Positions 14,606 to 25,230 of a DNA stretch of 64,000 nt are shown in pieces (position 1 is the first letter of the stretch; each line of letters starts with the position of its first letter). Source of the stretch: Serinus canaria (lineage: Eukaryota; Chordata; Aves; Passeriformes; Fringillidae); the NCBI RefSeq assembly GCF_022539315.1, contig NC_066336.1, forward strand, positions 3,476,600 to 3,540,599, written 5' to 3'. The notes beneath the pieces are model-generated. The model did not search any database, was not told where the DNA came from, and was given only the letters and a program-made list of their open reading frames with translations. A program made the translations under genes and the position numbers.

Positions 14606-15575
14606 ACCACAGCCCCATCTCCCTGGGGACTGGAGGGACCAGCTGGGTTTGGCCATTAGCTTTCCTCACAGATCCATAGGGATCTCCTGCCCCTGCACAC
14701 TCAGACTGACTCGCTGACTGTCTCAGATGTTGTTTTCTTCTACTCTCACGTCCATCCTCTGTAGAAGATGATTGTCTGGTTGCTGTTTATTTCCCTGGTT
14801 CATTCTGAAGCTTTTTCATCAGGTGATGTCCTTTTCCCTCCCCCTGAGGGCTTCCTAAACTCAGTTTCCAATTGTGGCCTGAGCTGTGTGAGAACAACTG
14901 CTCAGACTCCAGGAGAGCTCCGGTCTCTTCACATCTGCACTGGTGTTGGAAGGCCAGAATTGGAGACCAAACTACAAGAGCCCACTGATTCCCTGCTAAA
15001 CCCCGTCCTTCCTTAAATGAGGTGTTTAAAATCCATTTGGAGATGTGTGTAGTGTTTCTGTAGATCAAACTGGATTCCTGGACTTGATTCTGAAGTCACT
15101 GACAAATGCAAGCTTGATCCGAAGGGGTGGCTGGGGAGAGCTCCTGGCACCAGGGCAAGGGCTGCTCTGCTCAGGGGGCTGTGGCACCACAGAAATCTGG
15201 GAGTCCCATGGCCTTTCCATTTGTCCCTTCCCTCAAGGTGAGAAGCCTCACCTTGGGAATAGAGGTCAAGCTCCAGTGGAACATATTTTACATGGAGAAA
15301 GAGGGCTAAAATGGCATGGCAGCTCCACAGTGGGCACAGCCCAGGGCTGCAGGAGGAGTCATGGAGTGAGGACCAAAGTCAGACTGAGGCCTGGGAGGTG
15401 TTAAAAACATTTCAGGCTCTGTCCTGGTGTTGGAGGATGTAAAGCCTGCAAGGTGTGAAGGCAGTGCTGGGGTTTGTTCTTGCACACTGGTGTTTTGGCT
15501 ACAGTAGAATTTCCCAGTTACTTGACCTGTGGCACTTGCTGCTCTCAAAAATAAATACATTAAGAAATATTAGAT
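14606..15575 (+). other. TRAPPC3: TRAPPC3 3' UTR (to first good poly(A) signal)
   Basis: Non-coding sequence after the TGA at 14603-14605 runs to an AATAAA at 15550-15555, giving a 3' UTR of nearly 1 kb. The downstream GU-rich element is weak. A second AATAAA at 16703-16708 has a better GU-rich follow-up (GTGGTGTACC), so a longer form is possible. Confidence 0.6.
15550..15555 (+). terminator. TRAPPC3: Probable TRAPPC3 poly(A) signal
   Basis: AATAAA in the context CAAAAATAAATACATTAAG. It is the first canonical signal after the TRAPPC3 stop codon. Confidence 0.6.
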
Positions 15576-16702
15576 AACAAAAAGCAATGATTGGAGCATC
15601 AGCTTCCTCTGCCACCCAGAGCCAGAGAGCACAGTCAGGCATTAGGTTCCCAAATCACTTCACATAGCATGAAGGCACAGCCCCTCGAGGTCTTTGTGAG
15701 CTCCAGAATTTGTGTTGGTTGATGCCTGAATGTGAGGTGAGAGGGAGCAACCCACTGCTTGTGCTGCTCTATTTTGGCTTTCCTGGGGGAATGTTGGGTC
15801 ATCTGGCACTGGGTGGTTTGCCCTGTCCCTTTTTTGCCCCAGAGAGTCCCTTTGGATGCCTTGTGTGACACGTGCCCTGTGAAGGGACAGGCTGTAAGAG
15901 CAGTCAGAGGCATGGCAGTGGCCCAGCAGTACCAGGTGGCTGTTGGTGGCAGAGGTGCCACATGGTCACGTTGCAGAGCTCAAAACCATCCCTTATTTTT
16001 CATTGTTGACCATTCCACGTCACTTTAAAGCTGCATTTTAGGAGCAATTGCATTAAAAAGATCGTGGTGTCAATTCTTTGGTCTCCTCTTGCCTGTGTTC
16101 TGGTGGCGGCTGCTGGCAGGGTGACAGTGGTGACAGGGTGCCCAGGGCTGGCAGGGTGACGGCAGCACTGCCCCAAGAATTCCTGGCTGCTGGTGGGCCT
16201 GGAAGCTGCTGCCTGGAGGAACCTGCCCAGCATTCCACACACGGCGGGACTGGGGGCAGACACTCAGTGTGGCTGGCTTGGGGTCTGTGAATCCACTGTG
16301 TGCTCAGTGCCTGGGACTCTGCCACCAGCCTGAGGCAGCTGCTGCAGAGCCAAAACTCTCTGTGGGCATTTACAGTGGCAAAAAAATCACCTGGAGGGGC
16401 ATCTGAGTCTCCTCTGCTGCCAGCTCAGTGCTGCTCCATGGCTGGCATTGGCTGTGTAGTGCTTGTGCCAGGAGTGTGGAGACAAGGAGCAGCAAGGGCT
16501 GCTCTCCAGGAGCAGTTTGTGCTTCCCTTTCTTGTGTGAGTGCTCCCCAGGAGCCCTGTCCTGGTGGGATCTCTGCTCTGTGCTCATGGGCATTCCCTGC
16601 TCCAGGGTCACCCTGCAGTCACACTCCATCCCGGGCACTGAGTGCCCAGGGCTGTGCCCCAAGATCTGCCAGCCCCAGGGATGGGGAAGTGGCAGCTTTT
16701 GC

Positions 16703-16708
16703 AATAAA
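16703..16708 (+). terminator. Candidate distal TRAPPC3 poly(A) signal
   Basis: AATAAA is followed directly by GTGGTGTACCACGTGCTG, a GU-rich stretch suitable as a downstream element. Whether any transcript reaches it is unknown. Confidence 0.3.
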
Positions 16709-19617
16709 GTGGTGTACCACGTGCTGCTGGCCTGGCCAGGAGTGGGAGCCAGGGCAGCCCCAAACAGTCCCAACATGCACCCAGCTCCTGAGGCTCTGTC
16801 CCAGAAGGTCTGGGAGAGTGAGATCCCTTGTCCTCACCCCTGCAGAGAGTGGATCCTGGACTCCTGCTCCCAGCCCCTTGGAAATTCAAGTAATTTGCTG
16901 GGGCGACAGGGTCAAAGCCAGCCCAGACCTTCTGGAAGAACAAAAAGCAGAAATTGCATTAAGTAAATTAAAACTGTCTACTACTGAGCAGCTCGCTGCA
17001 GACAAGGGAGAATATGCAAAAAGCTCTGTTTGGAACCTACTAAATATTACCATGTGCTGTTTATAGGAAACAAATGGGGAAAGGCATCTGCATCAATAAA
17101 CCCCAACATGGCTGGGCTTGGACTGAAGCCTTTCCACGGCTCTGGGTTATTGAATACCCGTGGCTTTCATGTGGTGCCAGCCCTGACCCCTGACACATAC
17201 CGCGGAGGGGAAAGTTGACTTGTGGGAATAATAGACATTCCTAGGGAGCGATTTAACCTGGCAGGAAAAGAGGCAACTTCCAGCCTTTCACATCCCTGCG
17301 TGATATTGGAGATGACAATAGCAACAAGTCAAGGGAGGGACAGGGGATGTGGGGTGGGAGTGGTGCTGGAGAGCGATGCTGCAAGGACCCCAGTGCCTGG
17401 GGGGAGCCCCTGTGCAGCCCTGTGTGCCCTCACCAGCCTGGCATCAGCCACTATGGCATCAGCCCCAGCACCGTGTCCCAGCCACATCCCAGGCTCCCAC
17501 AGCAGCAGGATGCAAGAACTTTGGTTGCTGCAGTGCCTGTGGAGGTGGAAGGAGCTTTCCAGCCCTTGTCCCCCCTCCTGCAGGAAAGTGGGACATTGGC
17601 TGGTCCTGATGGAGCACACTGGCAGGAACTGAAGGTCAATGTGTGACTCACAGGGTCCAGGGTGAGGGTTTAAACCAGTTCATGTCCCCAGTGTGGGGAC
17701 ATCCTGGCCAGTGTTGGAAAACCTGGACAAACTGGCTGCTGCTCCTGGCTGGTGGCAGCCCCAGCCCCACTCCCCACTCTTGCACCAGCCATATGCAGGT
17801 GGTCCCTTCCTTACTCTCCAATGGGAGGCAGAGCTCCCAGCCCCCCTCATGTCACCCAAAACAGGGTAGGTGACATCCCTGGGCACTGTCCACACTCCAC
17901 AATGCAGCACTTGCTGAGGGGACAGAGATGGTGCCAGGAGAGGATCCTGGATGGGACAAGAGACTCTCTCTGGGAAAGGAGCATTTCCAGGCTGGTGTCC
18001 TCACTGCCGGGGCAGCTCCCACAGCTTTCAGCCAGATGTGCTTGGCCAGGGTGCTGGGCACTCGCTGAGGATGCAGAGGGTGTTTCACCCCCAAGGGCTC
18101 GTGCACGGGGGACAGGGCTTGTTGGCAGGGCTGGCACGGTGCCCGTGGCCCCAGGCAGCCAAGGTGAGGGTGAAGCCAGCAGGGACAGGTGGGTACCAGC
18201 CCCTCAGGGGGCTCTGGCCCTGTGTCCTAAGCACCTGCTACATGCAGCTGTGGGATACTCGGGGTGTGGGTACCACTCAGGTGTGGATCCAACTCCTCCC
18301 AGATGCCCAGCTCTGACCAACTTGGCCGAGCATCTCCCCCTGCCTGGCACCACACGGGCACCAAATCCGTGAGAACCTGTTCTCTGGCTGATAATGATCT
18401 GGCGACTTTGGGTACCTGGATGTTTTTATAACCCTTCCTGGGCCCCTGGGCCGGCTGCAACACGCGTTTGGCTACCCTGGAAGCGCAGGCAGCTGACAAA
18501 ATCCTCCCTCAAGGCACAGCCACGCTGCACCCCCCTGCCCTGGTCCAAAGGCAGTTTCCAAAGCTGGGAATGCCTCTGGCAGCAGCGCAGGGTCAGGGCA
18601 GCCCTTTGGCGATGCTCCTTGGCACCCGCACCCCCGAGCATCCCTTGCCAGGGTGAGGAAGAGGAGGAGGTGTCTGCAGTTCCTCCCTCGGGTCAGAGGA
18701 CACAGGAGCAGCCCCGGCAGCGCTGTTCGGAGCCGAGCCACATTCTGGTGGCGTTTGGTATTTGGGGTGACGGGAAGGAAGCTCCATTGTTCCTCTTTTA
18801 TTGTTTCGCGTTTCCTAAGCGGGACGGGCACCCTCCTCCCACGCTCTGCCCGGCTGCGGAGCGGATCCAGCCCTGTGAAAGCTAACACTGCTGAGTGCCG
18901 GGCCAAGGGAAATGCGGGGACAGAATTGTCCTTGCTGCAGCACAGACACGTGCAGGGATGGCCGGTGGCTGTGGTAAGGACAGGGCTCCTCTCAGTGCCC
19001 TCCTGTCCTGCTCAGGTCTGTGCTCCCGTGGTGCTTTTTGTGCTAAATGTGGCCGTGCAGCTCACAGCAGCCCATTATTTTCTGCTCTTCACTCTGCTTT
19101 GTGCCCATGTCCTGGGAATTCCTGCAGTGCAGCTCCCAGACCCTGTGGTGCAGGGATTTCCTGGCTGTGAGCTTGGATTTTTACTTCAGGAAGGATGTGG
19201 GAACCATCCTTTGGTACATCCTTGTACCCCCATCCTTGTCCTGGTGCTGGGCTGGGGAGGATTCCCAGAACCTTCCAGCCTTTTCCATGTCAAACACTCT
19301 GGAGGCACCACACTGAAGGCTTTAATTAGTTGTTAATATCCATTTTTTGCCTGTTTTTTGGGTTCAGTTTAATGCAGTTTGTAGAACACTTCAGTCAGAT
19401 TTTTACTCCAAGGTTCTCAAAATATTTTAAGCATTATTGAGCAAAGCCCTGGGCTCACTCAGCACCCCAAAACCTCTGTCCCATGGGGTGGATTCTGCTC
19501 CAGCATCCCAGGGCTGGCTTTGTGGAGTGTCCCAGGGCAGGTGTTGGTGACCAGGGTGTGAAGCGGGGAGGGCTTTGGGACAGGACCAGTGAAGAACCAC
19601 AGGAGTGGAGAAAACCT

Positions 19618-19650
19618 GTGGAAAACTGTGGAAAACTGTGGAAAACTGTG
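19618..19650. repeat. 10-bp tandem repeat (GTGGAAAACT)n
   Basis: Three to four perfect copies of GTGGAAAACT lie in a row. Confidence 0.85.
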
Positions 19651-20259
19651 AAGGGGTGGTGGAAGGGGTGACCCAGTCGCAAGGAAGGAGGGTGGCATTG
19701 GCCATTGCACCATTCCCAGCTTCATGGCATGACCCAGTGAGGACACTGGTGCTCTCCCTGTGTGGAACAGCCCAGTCCTTCATAGCTCACTCCACCCCAC
19801 ATCCCCAAACCCCAATAATTCCAACCACCAGCAGCACCTCCCTTCCCCTCTGGAAGTCACCCCCAGCTGCTGGTGCAAGATGTGGCACAGGGACACGGTG
19901 TCCTCCCAAAACTGCTGCAGTGCCCGTGGGATGGGAACAGCTCAGGCACCATAAACACCAAAACCACAAGCTCACTGTTCCCCAGCAACCCCAGGGCAGC
20001 AGGGCAGTGCTGCTCCAGCCTTCCTGAATTTCCACAGGAGAATTCCCAGTTTTCAGGACTCAGATCCCAGCACGGTGGGTTTGCCCAGAGGAAGCTGCTG
20101 GTGCTGAGCAGCCTTGGCCCACAACGAGAGCCAGGCAGGAATTTCGATGAGAAATGTTTGTTTTCTTTTAAAATAGTTTTAATTGTGGCTGCCGAGTAAG
20201 GGAGCCTCTGGAATGGTAGCTCTTTCCCTGAGCCTGTGGTGAATGAGGGGTTTGGACTG

Positions 20260-20760
20260 AATTGCTGGCAAATGCAGATTTGATATAATTTTGTCTCTTT
20301 GTTTCTTATGGTGTAGATAAATCACACCAAGAAAAATAGGATTAGAAGCAGTCTACAATGAATTAGGTGGAAATGGGGAGAGAAAAAGTAAGGGAGGAAA
20401 AAGTCAGGAATGCAAGGGGGTAAGGGACACTCCCAAGCTGAGTCACCAGGCACAGAGAGGATCCCCTTACTAAATTTAACCTCAGATTGGATCAATGGAT
20501 TAAGTCTAAAGGATTTACCAACACTTAATCATAACAATACCTCATTAACACAGCAAGAGCAGCACTTGATCAATTGAATAATTTAACTGATACAGAATGA
20601 CTCAAACGGGATTTTCTATAACCATCACTTTAGTTGAATTATAAATCTAAAGTAGCAACATCAGTAACGTGCACACACATGGACATAAAGAGCCTGCACA
20701 AAGGAGCAGACCTGTGAGAAATTCCCCTCCAGTTCAGCAAAATACTCACATTGATTGATG
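20260..20760. other. AT-rich island of unknown origin
   Basis: This block is much richer in A/T than the sequence on both sides and lacks CpG. It has no long open frame. It could be an old, eroded retroelement interior or a conserved regulatory block. I recognise no diagnostic repeat sequence. Confidence 0.35.
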
Positions 20761-20814
20761 CATCTTCTCAGGGGTGGACGGTAGAGCCCCGTGGGGTGGG
20801 GGTGTCAGCCCATC

Positions 20815-20850
20815 CTCCATCATCATCATCATCATCACCATCATCATTGG
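20815..20850. repeat. (CAT)n microsatellite
   Basis: A CATCATCATCATCATCATCACCATCATCATT run, about eleven trinucleotide units with one interruption. Confidence 0.9.
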
Positions 20851-21720
20851 TCCTCTGGGTGTCACAGGATGAGGTCCCAGAGGAATTCTGCTTTGAGGGA
20901 GATCCTGGCACAGCTGCTGCAGCCCAGGAAAGCTCAAAGTGGTCACTCAGGACCACTGGCTGCAGGGCTGTGAGATGACTGATTTCAAGCATCAGTGGAT
21001 TCCCATCCCAGGTACAATCCCAATTGGCAGCTATGGGAATTTTCCTCAAAGTGTCCAATAGCTAAAATATGATTCCACTCAGGCTTTTTTTCAGCAGAAA
21101 AATAAAGTCTTGAGGCTGTTTGTGAGAGAAAATAGGAGCTCCTGAGAGATCAGGAATTCTGGGAGCAGAGTGGGTTTCTGGTAAGCTCACCTGCTCAGAA
21201 AACATTAATTAAAGTGGACACCTAATGAGCCAGGCTGTCCCTGATCCCATCCTGCCCCCCAACCCTGATCCCATCCCCAACCCCATCCTGTCCCTGCCAT
21301 GGCAAGTGGCTCACCACAAGCAGGACTGAACCAGATGCCTGGATGACCAGAGATGGCTGCAGACAAGACTTCCAAACAGTCCAGTTAATAGAGAAATGAG
21401 AAAACAATTTGAAAATTTAAAACCAATCCCCTCCCAGGATGAAGCAAAGCCCCAGATGTTCCTTGCAGCCCCAGGATCCCGTTGGCTTCTCCCTGCCTGT
21501 CACACAGACACAGGAGCTGACTCGGGGAAAGTGCTCGCCAGAACAATGTCTCTTTTTACAGCAAAAAAATATTGATTTTATTTTAATTACTGCTAGCGCT
21601 GACATCCAAGAGCTCAGGGAGAAGTTGCCAGGCACTGGGCTGGCTCTGCCCTGGGCTGTGGCTCCTTGTCCCTGTCCCATGGCAGGCACAGAGCCCCCCA
21701 CAGCTGCCCGCGTGCCCCGG

Positions 21721-21975
21721 CTGGAGCCAGCGCCTGCCTGGGGGTGGGACCAGCACTGTGGCCTCTTGCCCAAGCTCTGGGCCAGGGCTGTCACTGCTCC
21801 CCAGGCTGGAGCCACTGCTTGCCTGGGGCTGGGACCAGCACTGTGCCTCTTGCCCAAGCTCTGGGCCAGGGCTGTCACTGCTCCCCAGGCTGGAGCCAGC
21901 GCCTGCCTGGGGCTGGGACCAGCACTGTGGCCTCTTGCCCAAGCTCTGGGCCTGGGCTGTCACTGCTCCCCAGGC
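21721..21975. repeat. About 85-bp tandem repeat, three units
   Basis: Units start at 21721, 21806 and 21890 with CTGGAGCCA. Each contains GGGACCAGCACTGTG and CAAGCTCTGGGCC and ends CACTGCTCCCCAGG. Similarity between units is very high, so the expansion is recent. Confidence 0.9.
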
Positions 21976-22230
21976 CCCGCAGCGCCGAGCCATTGCTGGG
22001 AAGGCTCTTGAGCAAGATGCCACCGAGGAGCTGGAGGGTGTTCCCTGCCAAGGGGAGAAATCCAGCGGCTTCCTCGAGCATGGAACACTGGAGTGACCTG
22101 GTGGGACCTCTGCTTGCCTCGTGCTGAGGAGCCTGGAGGGGACACAAAGGCAATGGGGCTGCCCTGGCCTCCTGCACGCCCCCAGCCTCCCCCACACCCA
22201 CATCCCTGGAGCTCCCACATCCCTTCACTC

Positions 22231-22360
22231 CAGGGTTCAACATCTCTCTGTCCCACACTCCTGCATCCCCCAGGGTTCAGCATCCCTCTGTCTCACACTC
22301 CTGCATCCCCCAGGGTTCAGCATCCCTCTGTCCCACACTCTTGCGTTCCCCAGGCTCTGC
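22231..22360. repeat. 40-bp tandem repeat, three units plus a partial
   Basis: Units start at 22231, 22271 and 22311 with CAGGGTTCA and include CACACTCCTGCATCCCC. A partial, diverged unit follows at 22351. Confidence 0.88.
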
Positions 22361-24145
22361 ATCCCAGCCTGGCAGGGCACAGAGCCCCTGCTGTGGGTGC
22401 TGCTGGCTGGGAGCCGGGGAACCGAGCATTAACCGGAGCATTCCGGGGAGCAGAGACCCGGGAATGAGGAAGTCGGAGCGGGTACCGGAGTGGAAAGGGC
22501 TTGGCAGGGGCTGTGGAAAATGGAGGCCTAGAGAAATGTGACAGCAGGCTGGCCTGGCCGGCAGTACCACACAGGCGTAGTTAAGCCTTCAAGCCTGCCA
22601 TTGTTCTCCCCTAATTATTCCCACTCCCTGAGTATTACACCCCATAATTCAGGAAAGCTGAGTAATGGAAGAAACAACAGCAATTTTAATCTCTCAGTAC
22701 CGGTGGTCTCCACCAAAAAAATGCTTTCAAGAGCTCTGCGGTTGCGACTTCCTCGGTTTGGTGGGCAGTGCAGGGGAGGGGGAGCACCGGCCTGAGGTGC
22801 TCAGCTGAGACCAGGGGCGAGGAGGTCAGCAGGGATGGCACCAGGACTTGCTCCAGGTGATGGGAGGTGATGGGAGAGGAACATGCTGGATGCTGGGAGC
22901 ATCCCTGCCTGGTACCACCTGAGCCCCATGCTGGCAGCTGAGCTGGCATTGGGGTGATTGCAGCTGGGGACAGCCCCCTGTCCCCCGCATGGGGGGACCT
23001 GGTGTCCCTGGTGACCTTGGTGTCCTTGGTGGGGAGGACCTGAGCTGGGCAAGGCACTCTCACTGCTGACACTGTGCCTTCTGTTCTCAGTTAAAAACAC
23101 AGAACTGGGCATCAGTTTTTGGTCAAAACATGTTTTCCTTCCTGGGAGCTGGCTTTCAGGAAAGGAAATTCTGAACTCCCTAGAAATGCTTTTTGACAAA
23201 AGCCACTGCGTGTTTGTTCCCTAAGGAGCAAGCTCTGGGTAAACACATTCCCTCTACTGAAAGGAATGAGACCAGGAGTCAGCACCAGGGTTTTCTAGGG
23301 GCCCCAACAGGAGCAGGAGGGACCCCCAGCCCTGTCTGTGCCCCTCTGCCCACTCCAGCCCCCCTGGCCGAGTCCAAGCACCTGCACTGTCTCGCCAGCC
23401 CTGTTCCCACTGTGCCTCTGAGCATGAGTAATGTGATTGGTGGGTCAAAATGAGCCTTTATTCAGCATCACCTGCTCATCAGATCTTGGGGAGCAGGAGC
23501 AGGATGGGCAGCAGTGCCCTCAGTGGGGCCAGAACAGATGCACTGAGCTGGGACCAGGCATCTCTGGGGAACAGCTCGAAGCCAGGGTGTCTGCCAGCCT
23601 TCATCTGTCCTTCCCTCCTCAGCTCTGAGATGCAGTAAAAGCACCAAAATAAGCAGAGAGCTGCCCCAGCTGCTGCAGGCACAATATTCACCTGCTGTAA
23701 ACCACCATGACCATCTCCTCTCCTCTTGGAAGTTTTGGCAATAGCAGTGCTTGCTGAAATAATGAAGGGACAGAGCCAGGCAGGGACCTGGCACACTGAG
23801 GAGCCCATCAGGGCTGTGCAGGGATTGTGCTGGAGCCGAGGGGACAGAGCCCGTGGTTTGGAGACACAGTTCAGCATCACCTCCCAGCAGCTGCTCTGTT
23901 GGCTGCAGCGCGCTCAGGTCTCCGTTACAGTCAGCACAACAACGGGAGGTCACACCCCCCACCCCAGATACAAACTGGGGCCATGTCACTGCCACCCTGG
24001 CAGCCACACGACAAGCCACCAGCCCTAGGGGACAGATCGCCCCACTGCCACCCCTTAGGGCTGACCCTAAGGATACGCAACTCAAGCTGCCGTGTCCCCG
24101 GGCGCTGTCCCTTGTCACATGCTGCCAGCCCCGGAGGTGACCGAG

Positions 24146-24182
24146 CGGGGCAGGCGGGGTGGGGTGGGGTGGGGCAGGGTGG
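24146..24182 (+). other. G-quadruplex candidate (GGGGT repeats)
   Basis: Six G-runs of three or four lie within 37 bases (GGGGCAGGCGGGGTGGGGTG and onward) with one- to four-base loops. By composition this is a strong quadruplex-forming sequence on the plus strand. Confidence 0.7.
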
Positions 24183-25094
24183 CCCAAGGTGACGGTGGCG
24201 GTGGGCGCTGCCTCTGTGTGGTCTGAGCCATCTGGATGCACTTACAGCAACGCTGCAGCAATTGCGGGGAGATCAAAACTCTTCAGGCCAACCTTGATTC
24301 CCGGTGCATTTTTTGCATTGTTGAGGACTCGAGTCTATAATCTGACTGGGGGAGGGGTGTTGCCTGCACAGCCCTGGAGCTCTCCCTACGGTGCTGCCGG
24401 ATTCTGGGAGTGATGCCTGGGGCCAGATTCTGGGAGTGATGCCTGGGCTGCCCCAGCACCGCTGCAAGATCCCTGGAAATGACCCTGACCAAAGGGGGTT
24501 GGGTTCTTTGCCCGTACCCAGCACTCAGAGCAGGCACTGCCTCTGCTGGGAGGTGAAATCCCTGATCAGGGCCCTGCTGCACCCCAGGGCTCCAGCTCAC
24601 AGGGACAGGAGGGGCCATTCCAGGTGTTCCCATCCCTGGGGATGCCAAGAAGAAAATGACAGCCGCACTTGGCTCAGGGAACAACACAGTCCCATCCATC
24701 CCCACCTCCCTCCTGGGCCTTCCCATCCCCTTTGGAGCTCAGATAGGGAAACTTATCCCAGCACCCAGCGTGGGGCATGAAGGGTGTGAGATTGTGACAG
24801 CTTTGGTTGGCTTAAGCTGTGCTGCTGTCACCTCACTGCTGTGCCTGGGACATCCTGGTGACAGCCACGGGGAGTGGCTTGGGTGCTGTACTGGGCACAC
24901 TGGAGCTCCACTGTCACCTCTGAAACAGAGGATCCCCTGCAGCCTGTGGTGACATCCATGGGGAGGCAGCTGTGTCCCTGCAGCCCGTGGCCCTGCAGGA
25001 CTGTGACAGCGTGGCCCTGTGCAGCAGCTCTCTGAGAGGTGGCAGCCCTGGTAATTAATCATTAGCTCTGCCCTTGTGCCCTTCCAGGGCAATG

Positions 25095-25230
25095 GAGAGG
25101 GCACGGGGGTGTTACAGGGGCACAGGGGTGTCAGAGAGGGCACGGGGATGTCAGAGAGGGCACGGGGGTGTCACAGGGGCACAAGGGTGTCACAGGGGAC
25201 ACAGGGATCTCACAGGGGACACAGGGCAGG
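25095..25230. repeat. GGGCACGGGGGTGTCA-type minisatellite
   Basis: About eight imperfect units of 16-20 bp, alternating GGGCACGGGGGTGTCAGAGA and GGGGACACAGGGATCTCACA variants. It is GC-skewed with G-rich plus strand. Confidence 0.8.
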
